Source: Bacilli bacterium (lineage in GTDB: Bacteria; Bacillota_I; Bacilli_A; RF39; UBA660). Taken from it: DNA of 10,918 nucleotides. Both the position numbers and the translations under genes were made by a program. The notes beneath the pieces are model-generated. The model saw nothing but the letters and a program-made list of their open reading frames with translations. It ran no database searches and was not told the DNA's origin. Shown piece by piece: positions 5,497-10,918 of the stretch. Numbering within the stretch: the stretch's first letter is position 1; each line of letters opens with the position of its first letter. The DNA is taken from contig CAAHEL010000057.1 in assembly GCA_900772445.1 (NCBI GenBank), positions 1 to 10,918 of the forward strand, in the 5' to 3' direction.

Positions 5497-5814
5497 TTAA
5501 AAATAATTTTTAAAATATACACCAAATATAATAGCAACAATAACATAAAGTAAAGTACCACAAATAAATGATATAAGTGCACCTTTTCCAACACTACTTG
5601 CAGTTCTTGGTCTATCTTTCTTATAAACTAAATACAAAATCAAACCTACAAGAGGAAAGAAAAAACCTAGTATACCCCAACCAAATCCACCATCATCATT
5701 ACTTATATTACTTCTTTGAATATCATCATAGTTTGTTACCTTAACACCACAACTAGGACAAATATATGCTTTTTCATCTAAACAACTTCCACAATTACTA
5801 CAAAATTTTGCCAC
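5497..5814 (-). CDS. Zinc-ribbon membrane protein (first of a tandem pair)
   Basis: A 105-residue protein with a zinc ribbon (C5, C8, C19, C22: CSNCG and CPSCG), a polar linker to about residue 44, and two membrane segments at about 45-63 and 77-100. I choose the GTG at 5814, which gives MAKFCSNCG exactly as in the TM2 gene downstream and has GGAG 8 bases upstream. A GTG at 5823 would be only one base from that ribosome binding site. It is the paralogue of the next gene, 15 bp away. Zinc ribbons joined to membrane helices are widespread in Bacillota with no agreed role. A possible promoter lies just upstream, so the cluster may be transcribed both with suf and alone. Confidence 0.82.
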   Translation of the reverse strand: MAKFCSNCGSCLDEKAYICPSCGVKVTNYDDIQRSNISNDDGGFGWGILGFFFPLVGLILYLVYKKDRPRTASSVGKGALISFICGTLLYVIVAIIFGVYFKNYF

Positions 5815-5835
5815 ATCACACACTCCTTTTACATA

Positions 5836-5864
5836 AGAATATCATAATTAGTTCTACTTTACAA
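5836..5864 (-). promoter_or_regulatory. Possible internal promoter before the zinc-ribbon genes
   Basis: On the minus strand TTGTAA (5859-5864) and TATTCT (5836-5841) are separated by 17 bp, with TG one base upstream of the -10. Each hexamer matches the consensus at four of six positions. The -35 lies in the last codons of sufU. There is no terminator between sufU and the zinc-ribbon genes, so read-through is expected as well. Confidence 0.3.
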
Positions 5865-6279
5865 CATCATTTATAACTTTTTTTATACCAAAAGTAGATA
5901 ACGTCGCACATTTCTTTCTCGAAGGTTGCTTATATAAATCATTATAAACATTTAATTCCCCAAGAACCTTTTCATCATATTCCTTTTCTTCTATCATATT
6001 CAAATAATTATTAATAATTAAATTTGCTTCATCTATTGTTTTACCAATCAAACTCTTAATCATAATCGAAGTTGATGATATACAAATAACACACGCTTCA
6101 CCATCAAATTTAACATCACTAATAACATTACCATCTAACTTCACATATATATCCAAATTATCTATACAACTCTCATTATTAGTATTAATTTTTGTATATC
6201 CTGAAACCTCTGTCACATCCTTATTAAAAGGACATTGATAATTATCTAAAATAATACTTCTTTTTAATTCTGAATTCAT
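5854..6279 (-). CDS. sufU: SufU, Fe-S assembly sulfurtransferase
   Basis: A 141-residue SufU/IscU-fold protein. In Bacillota, SufU is a zinc protein that accepts the persulfide from SufS and passes sulfur on. The expected zinc ligands are present: C38, D40, C63 and C124 (ESCID, GEACVI, KKCATL). The usual CGD reads CID, so the Gly between Cys and Asp is replaced by Ile. The family helix SSTSIMIKSLIGKTIDEA is at 68-85. The region 16-36 is less like the norm, with NYQCPFNK in place of the common HYKNPRNR. The start is the ATG at 6279 with AGGAAGTGAT upstream. An in-frame ATG at 6309 lies within sufS and lacks a ribosome binding site. It follows sufS by 11 bp, the standard sufS-sufU order. Confidence 0.9.
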   Translation of the reverse strand: MNSELKRSIILDNYQCPFNKDVTEVSGYTKINTNNESCIDNLDIYVKLDGNVISDVKFDGEACVICISSTSIMIKSLIGKTIDEANLIINNYLNMIEEKEYDEKVLGELNVYNDLYKQPSRKKCATLSTFGIKKVINDVVK

Positions 6280-6290
6280 ATAATCACTTC

Positions 6291-7487
6291 CTATAATATT
6301 TCTTGCCATATATTTTTACTATTCTTAAGCACATTAATAAGTAAATCTACTTCTTCTTTAGTATTATAAAAACTTAAACTAATCCTACAAGTATTATTAA
6401 TATGAAATACATTATTAAGTATCTTAGCACAATGATTACCTGCTCTTACACAAATATTATATTTATCCAAATAAACCGCAGTATCTTGACTAAATACCCC
6501 TTTAATATTAAATGCCACAATTGTACTATCATTATCTTTATTATATAACTCAATAAAATCTAATTTAGCTAACTCACTAATCAAATACTTTCTTAAATTA
6601 TGTTCGTATTCATTAATCTTATCCATACCTAGAAAGTTCAAATAATCAATTGCCGCTCCCAAAGCAAGTACCCCCTCAATATTTGGAGTTCCTGCTTCAA
6701 GTCTTGTAGGAATTTCTCTAAGTTCATAATAACCATCTTTATTAAATATTGCATTCATTCCCCCACCATAATTTACAGGAACTAACTTATCTAATAAATC
6801 AAACTTACCATATAAAACACCAGTTCCAGTTGTCGAATATAACTTATGACTAGAAAATGCCATAAAATCAATATCTAACTTTTGAACGTCTATTTTAGTA
6901 TGAGCGATACTTTGTGCTGCATCAACAACCATATAAATATTATTCTTATGGGCTAATTTACTTATTTCTTCAATTGGTCTAACATCACCAATAACATTAG
7001 TAATATGTGCTAAAGAAATAACCTTTGTTTTATCATTAATTGCCTTAACAACATTATCCATAACCACTTCATTATTAGATAATTCAATATATTTAACCTT
7101 AATACCAATTCTCTCTTGCAAAACAAACCAAGGAAGCACATTAGAAGCGTGTTCGCTTTCAGTAATTAAAACCTCATCATCTTTCTTTAAAATATTAGCA
7201 AAATAACCAAAAATAATCATATTCATACCTTCAGTTGTCCCACTAGTAAAAACAATTTCACTTCTTTCTTTAGCATTAATAAAATCTTTTATCTTATCCC
7301 TAGTATTATCATACAAAGTATCAACAGTTAAACTATTCTTATAGTCTCCCCTATGAGCATTCGCAGTAAACTTAGTATTATAATCATTAACAATATCTAC
7401 AACACACTTTGGTTTTAAAGTCGTTGCCCCATTATCAAAATATATTAAATTACTATTACTTAATATTGGAAAATCTTCCCTATTCAT
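6291..7487 (-). CDS. sufS: SufS, cysteine desulfurase
   Basis: A 398-residue PLP enzyme of the group II cysteine desulfurases that releases sulfur from L-cysteine as a protein-bound persulfide. The fold is complete from YFDNGATTLKP (16-26) to the C-terminus. PLP contacts are visible: TSGTTEG (81-87), the stacking His in SEHASN (H113), D189 in VVDAAQS, and the Schiff-base lysine K215 in SSHKLYS. The catalytic cysteine is C353 in RAGNHCAKIL. Length equals the family norm. GGAGGTGATT stands before the ATG, the strongest ribosome binding site in the operon. It starts 4 bp after the sufD stop and is 11 bp from sufU, so the sulfur donor and acceptor are made together. Confidence 0.97.
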   Translation of the reverse strand: MNREDFPILSNSNLIYFDNGATTLKPKCVVDIVNDYNTKFTANAHRGDYKNSLTVDTLYDNTRDKIKDFINAKERSEIVFTSGTTEGMNMIIFGYFANILKKDDEVLITESEHASNVLPWFVLQERIGIKVKYIELSNNEVVMDNVVKAINDKTKVISLAHITNVIGDVRPIEEISKLAHKNNIYMVVDAAQSIAHTKIDVQKLDIDFMAFSSHKLYSTTGTGVLYGKFDLLDKLVPVNYGGGMNAIFNKDGYYELREIPTRLEAGTPNIEGVLALGAAIDYLNFLGMDKINEYEHNLRKYLISELAKLDFIELYNKDNDSTIVAFNIKGVFSQDTAVYLDKYNICVRAGNHCAKILNNVFHINNTCRISLSFYNTKEEVDLLINVLKNSKNIWQEIL

Positions 7488-7491
7488 ACAA

Positions 7492-8256
7492 TCACCTCCA
7501 ATACTTATTAATTATATCTAATATCTTACTTCTTTTGTTTATATCAACACTTAAATTAGAAAATATAAATCCCTTAACAAGTAACTTAATTGACTCATTA
7601 TATTCAATACCCCTACTCATTAAATAAAACAAATCATCTTCATTAAAACTACCAATAACTGAACCGTGTCTTGCCTCAATATTATCTTCAGATATAAACA
7701 TATTAGGTCTAATAACAGAATTATTTTCCCCAAAATTAATTATCCTAGTATTTTGATTTAAATTACAACAAATATTACCCTTTTCTACAATACTATCTAT
7801 CGTATAATCTATCTTACCATCTTTTAAACAAATAGACTTATTACTAATATTAGAAATAGAATTAGAATTATTATGACTAACCCTAATATTATATTTTTCT
7901 TCTACCTTGCATATATTAGAAAAATTATAATCAATTCTTGACATATAACCATTCAAATTAATAGAAACATTTTCCCTAACACTATCATTAGAATAAAACT
8001 TATATAATATTAATCTAGCATTATCAGATAGTTCATAAATAACATTACTATTAATCTTACTATCACTCATAAATTCAAATAACCTAACACATACATTATC
8101 AAGTAATACTATCTTTAAATTAATATTTTCACATAAAGAATAATTAATATCATAATCACAATTTTTTTTAAATATTATCTCATTATTACAAATCTTAACA
8201 CATTCATCTTCATAATCATTAATCTTATCTTTAACTACTAATATATTATTCATCAT
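7492..8256 (-). CDS. sufD: Short SufB/SufD-family Fe-S scaffold protein
   Basis: A 254-residue member of the SufB/SufD family, part of the scaffold that builds Fe-S clusters with SufC. The family C-terminus is clear: IRPNMFISEDNIEARHGSVIG (182-202), then DDLFYLMSRGI (207-217) and LLVKGFIF. The rest is beta-helix-like, with many Asn and Ile. It carries His (H197) where SufD has its conserved HG, rather than the Cys of SufB, so sufD is the better name. Known SufD and SufB proteins have about 420-500 residues; this one lacks most of the N-terminal helical domain and has a shortened beta-helix. The start is ATG 8256, or 8253 next to it, with GGA six to nine bases upstream, overlapping sufC by 11 or 8 bp. 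It could serve as a single minimal scaffold. Confidence 0.85.
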   Translation of the reverse strand: MMNNILVVKDKINDYEDECVKICNNEIIFKKNCDYDINYSLCENINLKIVLLDNVCVRLFEFMSDSKINSNVIYELSDNARLILYKFYSNDSVRENVSINLNGYMSRIDYNFSNICKVEEKYNIRVSHNNSNSISNISNKSICLKDGKIDYTIDSIVEKGNICCNLNQNTRIINFGENNSVIRPNMFISEDNIEARHGSVIGSFNEDDLFYLMSRGIEYNESIKLLVKGFIFSNLSVDINKRSKILDIINKYWR

Positions 8257-9019
8257 AACTGTTCCTATCAATAATATTTGTCTCACTTATAAACTTATTA
8301 TAACCATTTTTTTCAATTTCTAACGCTAAATCATAATTACCAGTCTTAACAATATTACCATTACTAACAATATGAACCAAATCAGGTCTTAAATCCTCAA
8401 GAATTTTTGGATGATGTGTTATTATAATAATTGATGTATCCTTATTTTCTTCCTTATATTTTCCAATATTACTTGCTACAATTCTTAAACTATCAACATC
8501 TAGTCCAGAATCAATTTCATCTAATATAATCAAACTAGGCTTAAGTAATTTTATTTGTAATACCTCATTTTTTTTCTTTTCCCCACCAGAAAAACCAAAA
8601 TTTAAATCCCTATGAATTAAATTCTTATCCATTTCTAGTTCACTAATTGCATTCTCACACCTTAAAATAAAATCATATAACCCAATTCTCTTTTGTTCCT
8701 TTTGACTAATCGCAGTTCTTAAAAAATCTTGATTAGATATTCCTTCAATTTCAGTTGGATACTGCATTGCCAAAAAAATACCTAACCTTGCTCTCTCATC
8801 AGTCTTTAAATTAATAATACTTTTATCATTAAATAGAATATCCCCATTAACAATCTTATAGTTAGCATCTCCCATTATAACTTTAGATAAAGTAGACTTA
8901 CCAACACCATTTGGACCCATTATTGCATGTATCTCACCAGGATTAATATCTAAATTTAAATTATTAATAATTTTTTTATTTTGCACTTCAACTTGTAAAT
9001 CTTTAATCTTTAATAACAT
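8246..9019 (-). CDS. sufC: SufC, Fe-S assembly ATPase
   Basis: A 257-residue ABC-type ATPase that drives the SufBCD scaffold; it is cytoplasmic and not a transporter. Walker A is GPNGVGKST (35-43), the Q-loop region is AMQYPTEI (84-91), the signature is FSGGEKKK (143-150), Walker B with the catalytic Glu is LIILDEID (163-170, E168), and the H-loop is ITHHP (200-204). SGGEKKKNE and QYPTEIEGIS are typical of SufC. The ATG at 9019 has AGGTGATT in front; an in-frame ATG at 9052 would lie upstream of the -10 promoter and can be excluded. It is the first gene of the operon, and its end overlaps the sufD start. Confidence 0.97.
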   Translation of the reverse strand: MLLKIKDLQVEVQNKKIINNLNLDINPGEIHAIMGPNGVGKSTLSKVIMGDANYKIVNGDILFNDKSIINLKTDERARLGIFLAMQYPTEIEGISNQDFLRTAISQKEQKRIGLYDFILRCENAISELEMDKNLIHRDLNFGFSGGEKKKNEVLQIKLLKPSLIILDEIDSGLDVDSLRIVASNIGKYKEENKDTSIIIITHHPKILEDLRPDLVHIVSNGNIVKTGNYDLALEIEKNGYNKFISETNIIDRNSYDE

Positions 9020-9035
9020 AAAATCACCTAATACA

Positions 9036-9044
9036 ATTATAGCA
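9036..9044 (-). promoter_or_regulatory. Extended -10 promoter of the suf operon
   Basis: TGC-TATAAT on the minus strand gives a perfect -10 with TGn. The -35 zone falls in the T-run of the preceding terminator and is not consensus. The -10 is only 16 bases from the sufC ATG, so the leader would be about 10 bases and the start of transcription falls inside the ribosome binding site. Either the leader is unusually short or initiation is slightly upstream. Confidence 0.6.
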
Positions 9045-9050
9045 CATTTC

Positions 9051-9085
9051 AAAAGAAAAAAAGCAGAAATATTAAAATCTCTACT
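9051..9085 (-). terminator. Intrinsic terminator of the sigma factor gene
   Basis: On the minus strand AGTAGAGA (9085-9078) pairs with TTTCTGCT (9069-9062): eight pairs, two of them G-U, with an 8-base loop, followed by TTTTTTTCTTTT. The sigma gene stop codon touches the stem. The suf promoter begins directly after it. Confidence 0.7.
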
Positions 9086-10455
9086 TAATTAATACCAGGA
9101 TTACCCTTTTTTCTTAAAAGGAACTGTGCTCTTCTTAAACTCTTAACCTCTAATTGTCTTACCCTTTCTCTAGTAATACCCTTCATTTCGCCAAGTTCCT
9201 TTAAAGTATAAACTCTTTGTTCCGAATTAATACCATATCTATAAAGCAATACTTCTAATTCTTTTGGTTTCATATTTTTCTTTAAAGTATTCATAACATC
9301 TTCAAAATAAATTGCATCAATAACTTGATCTGAAACATTCTTCTCATCTGATTTAACAAACTCAAGTAGTAAAGTATCATCTTCTTCTCCAACCGGAGTT
9401 TCCAAAGAAATTAAATCTAAATAGTTTAATTCCAAATCTTTTACCATTTGTTCCGTAATCCCCATATGATTTGCAATTTCAGTAATCGAAGGATTAACAC
9501 CTAAAGCAGTTTGATATTCCCTAACAAACTTAGAATACTTATATAATTTATCATTCAAATGAACTGGCTTTCTAATCGCATCTCCACACTCTATAACGCC
9601 ACGATTAATTGCTTGTCTTATCCACCAAGTTGCATAAGTAGAAAATTTAAATCCTTTATCTACATCATATTTATTAACTGCCGTAATAAGACCAAGATTA
9701 CCAAATTGAATTAAATCCTCAAAACTCAAATCCTTTCTAAGTTTTCTAGCATTTGCTCTTGATATAACAAGTCTTAAATTTCTACTATATAACTTATTCT
9801 TAGCAATAACATAATCATATAATAAATTCATTTGATTTTCAAAACACTTATTAGTTAAAGAACTTCTATTATTAAAATCTAATTCAGGAAATTTACTAAC
9901 TAATTCCTCTTGTTTAAGAACACGACCATTACTTAATTTCAAATATCTACGAATTAACTCAACTTCTCTTTTTAAAACCGAATCATCTTCAAGTACAATA
10001 GGTAATTTCTTAATTTTCTTTAATACCCCAATTTGTTCTGCTTTTTTAATAGACAAAAATATCTCTTCCATTTTTAATACAGGATATAATTTATCATCAT
10101 CATCTTCAATAATAACAAGTTCATTTTTCCCCTTTTTAACAATATTACCAATTTCCTTTTCTTCTTCAAGAGTTAATAATTGATACATAACAGCATTATT
10201 AATAATCATACCAACAACATCAGATACATTTTTATAATCTATTGCTTCAAAAAAATAATCATCACTTTGTTCAAAAAACGCAGAATATTTCTTAACAAAT
10301 TCAGGTAATTCTTCCTCACTTAATTCACTATAATATTGATTAAAATAATCAGTAATAACATCTCTACCAAATTCAGAATATAAAGCATTAAGAACATTTT
10401 TATCAAATTTATTATATTTATTTAAAACCTCTTTAAATTGAAAATAATTAATCAT
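9085..10455 (-). CDS. RpoD-like sigma-70 family RNA polymerase sigma factor, divergent
   Basis: A 456-residue sigma-70 factor. Region 1.2 is at about 78-109 (VVGMIINNAVMYQLLTLEEEKEI). A segment of about 105 residues, with EDDDDK at 117-122, separates it from region 2 at 221-298 (NLRLVISRANARKLRKDLS, DLIQFGNLGL, FSTYATWWIRQAINR). Region 3 is at 299-370. Region 4 is at 385-446, with the helix-turn-helix TLKELGEMKGITRERVRQLE (417-436). The general plan is that of primary sigma factors, but the region 2.4/3.0 part ECGDAIRKPVHLND differs from the usual DQARTIRIPVHMIE, Thr of RQAIT is Asn284, and the conserved C-terminal tail is missing. AAAGGGGAT precedes the ATG. No dnaG is adjacent. It could be the main sigma factor of a divergent lineage or a group 2 relative. 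Confidence 0.93.
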   Translation of the reverse strand: MINYFQFKEVLNKYNKFDKNVLNALYSEFGRDVITDYFNQYYSELSEEELPEFVKKYSAFFEQSDDYFFEAIDYKNVSDVVGMIINNAVMYQLLTLEEEKEIGNIVKKGKNELVIIEDDDDKLYPVLKMEEIFLSIKKAEQIGVLKKIKKLPIVLEDDSVLKREVELIRRYLKLSNGRVLKQEELVSKFPELDFNNRSSLTNKCFENQMNLLYDYVIAKNKLYSRNLRLVISRANARKLRKDLSFEDLIQFGNLGLITAVNKYDVDKGFKFSTYATWWIRQAINRGVIECGDAIRKPVHLNDKLYKYSKFVREYQTALGVNPSITEIANHMGITEQMVKDLELNYLDLISLETPVGEEDDTLLLEFVKSDEKNVSDQVIDAIYFEDVMNTLKKNMKPKELEVLLYRYGINSEQRVYTLKELGEMKGITRERVRQLEVKSLRRAQFLLRKKGNPGIN

Positions 10456-10483
10456 AAACTATCCCCTTTCAAATCAAGTTAAT

Positions 10484-10512
10484 ATTCTATCACATTATAA
10501 CTTATTTGTAAA
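10484..10512 (-). promoter_or_regulatory. Promoter of the sigma factor gene
   Basis: On the minus strand TTTACA (10507-10512) and TAGAAT (10484-10489) are each one base from consensus, separated by exactly 17 bp, with TGA giving an extended -10. Predicted start is near 10477, about 21 bases before the ATG. A second TATAAT (plus-strand ATTATA at 10494-10499) lies inside the spacer but has no -35 partner. Confidence 0.75.
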
Positions 10513-10551
10513 GAAAAACTTAAAATTTTCATATATGTTATATAATACCAC

Positions 10552-10583
10552 ATAAAAATAAGGTATGTTATCCACACCTTATT
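10552..10583 (-). terminator. Strong intrinsic terminator after the surface-protein gene
   Basis: On the minus strand AATAAGGTGTG (10583-10573) pairs with CATACCTTATT (10567-10557): 11 pairs including one G-U, around the loop GATAA, then TTTTTATG. It lies 12 bp after the stop at 10595, isolating that gene from the sigma factor gene. Confidence 0.85.
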
Positions 10584-10594
10584 ATATAAATACG

Positions 10595-10918
10595 TTATTC
10601 TGAACCTATTATAAATGGCGTACTTGCTGTTCCATTTCCATCAGTAACTCCAGAAGACAAAAGAGAAATCACGGGACGCACGACGCGAATAGCAAAATAA
10701 ACATCGTCGTTGAGAAACGTGCCCTGATTACCACAGCCTACACGCGCACGCCCATTACCGAAGGAGAAGGGGGACATCGTCCAATACCAATTAGTACCAT
10801 TATATAAATATGTTTCATTATTTTGATATGTATCTCCAATATACATATAAGAACCTCCGAATATCATTTCATCAAATGTTATTAAACCAATTGGATTATC
10901 TAATTTTCCATTACCAAG
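10595..10918 (-). CDS. Partial surface-type protein, C-terminal CLec-like domain with probable hypervariable segment
   Basis: This is the 3' end of a gene that runs out of the window: the frame stays open to 10918, giving 107 residues. It starts LGNGKLDNPIGLITFDEM, continues with GGSY and YLYNGTNWYWTMSP, and ends RPVISLLSSGVTDGNGTASTPFIIGSE. The IGLIT-x-DE, YWTMSP and VRPVISL pattern is that of C-terminal domains of gut Bacillota surface or pilin-like proteins, some of which have a C-type-lectin or formylglycine-generating-enzyme type fold. No signal peptide can be judged because the N-terminus is missing. From WTMSP to ISLLS (10783-10656) the codons suddenly become GC-rich and adenine-poor on the coding strand, unlike every other gene here, as expected for the variable repeat of a diversity-generating retroelement target. 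Confidence 0.8.
   Translation of the reverse strand, partial: LGNGKLDNPIGLITFDEMIFGGSYMYIGDTYQNNETYLYNGTNWYWTMSPFSFGNGRARVGCGNQGTFLNDDVYFAIRVVRPVISLLSSGVTDGNGTASTPFIIGSE
10656..10783 (-). repeat. Candidate DGR variable repeat (VR)
   Basis: By hand count the coding strand of this block is about 54% G+C with only about 13% A, while the rest of the window is overwhelmingly A/T and coding strands are A-rich. The block begins at TGGACGATGTCCCCC and ends near CGTCCCGTGATTTCTCT, about 125 bp, the normal size of a DGR variable repeat, and sits near the C-terminus as such repeats do. Loss of A on the coding strand is the direct footprint of adenine-specific mutagenesis. No template repeat, reverse transcriptase or Avd gene is in the window, so this is a candidate only. 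Confidence 0.55.

Noticed and set aside
4814..5814. CRISPR-like spaced repeats in the zinc-ribbon genes
   Set aside because: The recurring bases encode the same zinc knuckle in paralogous genes and are not regularly spaced.
7409..7627. Plus-strand open frame of 72 codons
   Set aside because: It lies antisense across the sufS start and sufD end, has no ribosome binding site, and its composition is that of a shadow of the minus-strand genes.
9020..9052. Upstream in-frame ATG for sufC
   Set aside because: The TGC-TATAAT promoter lies within that extension and the AGGTGATT site points to the ATG at 9019.

Overview
The window comes from a very AT-rich, low-GC bacterium. The gene set (SufC/SufS/SufU, a sigma-70 factor, a CwlD-like amidase, DUF421/YetF, DUF2752, zinc-ribbon TM2 proteins) and the strong AGGTGAT/GGAGG ribosome binding sites point to the Bacillota, probably a Bacilli or Erysipelotrichia-type, possibly gut, lineage. 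That placement is inference from content only. TGA appears to act as a normal stop. Every supported gene lies on the minus strand, so transcription runs from high to low coordinates.

Layout from the right-hand edge. (1) At 10918-10595 is the 3' part of a surface-type protein. It holds a sharply GC-rich, adenine-poor block of about 125 bp (10656-10783) that looks like the variable repeat of a diversity-generating retroelement target. A strong terminator closes the gene. (2) At 10455-9085 is a divergent RpoD-like sigma factor with its own promoter and terminator. (3) At 9019-5854 is a compact Fe-S assembly operon, sufC-sufD(short)-sufS-sufU, from an extended -10 promoter. No full-length sufB is seen. 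(4) At 5814-4411, behind sufU, are three zinc-ribbon membrane proteins (two of them tandem duplicates, one with a TM2 domain) and a DUF2752 membrane protein, closed by a terminator. (5) At 4346-3636 is a DUF421/YetF membrane protein. (6) At 3502-2647 is a class I Fic toxin-antitoxin pair, VbhA-like antitoxin then Fic AMP-transferase, overlapping by 8 bp. It lies between two perfect 27-bp direct repeats (2596-2622 and 3629-3655). One repeat forms the end of the DUF421 gene and the other is the leader of the next gene. (7) At 2576-1065 are two peptidoglycan hydrolases, a CwlD-like amidase and an M23 endopeptidase without a signal peptide. (8) At 986-330 is an unrecognised protein with its own promoter. 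(9) At 1-329 no gene is supported. There is a plus-strand terminator and a 13-bp inverted repeat, which fits convergent transcription with a gene lying to the left of the window.

How they fit together: the suf genes should mobilise sulfur from cysteine (SufS), pass it to SufU, and assemble clusters on a SufC-SufD scaffold that appears reduced. The amidase, M23 enzyme and DUF421 protein suggest envelope or spore-wall functions. Removing the segment between the 27-bp repeats would place the DUF421 stop codon 26 bp before the amidase start, so the toxin-antitoxin pair looks like a late insertion into an older two-gene unit. The two strongest leads are the probable DGR variable region and this repeat-bounded Fic cassette.
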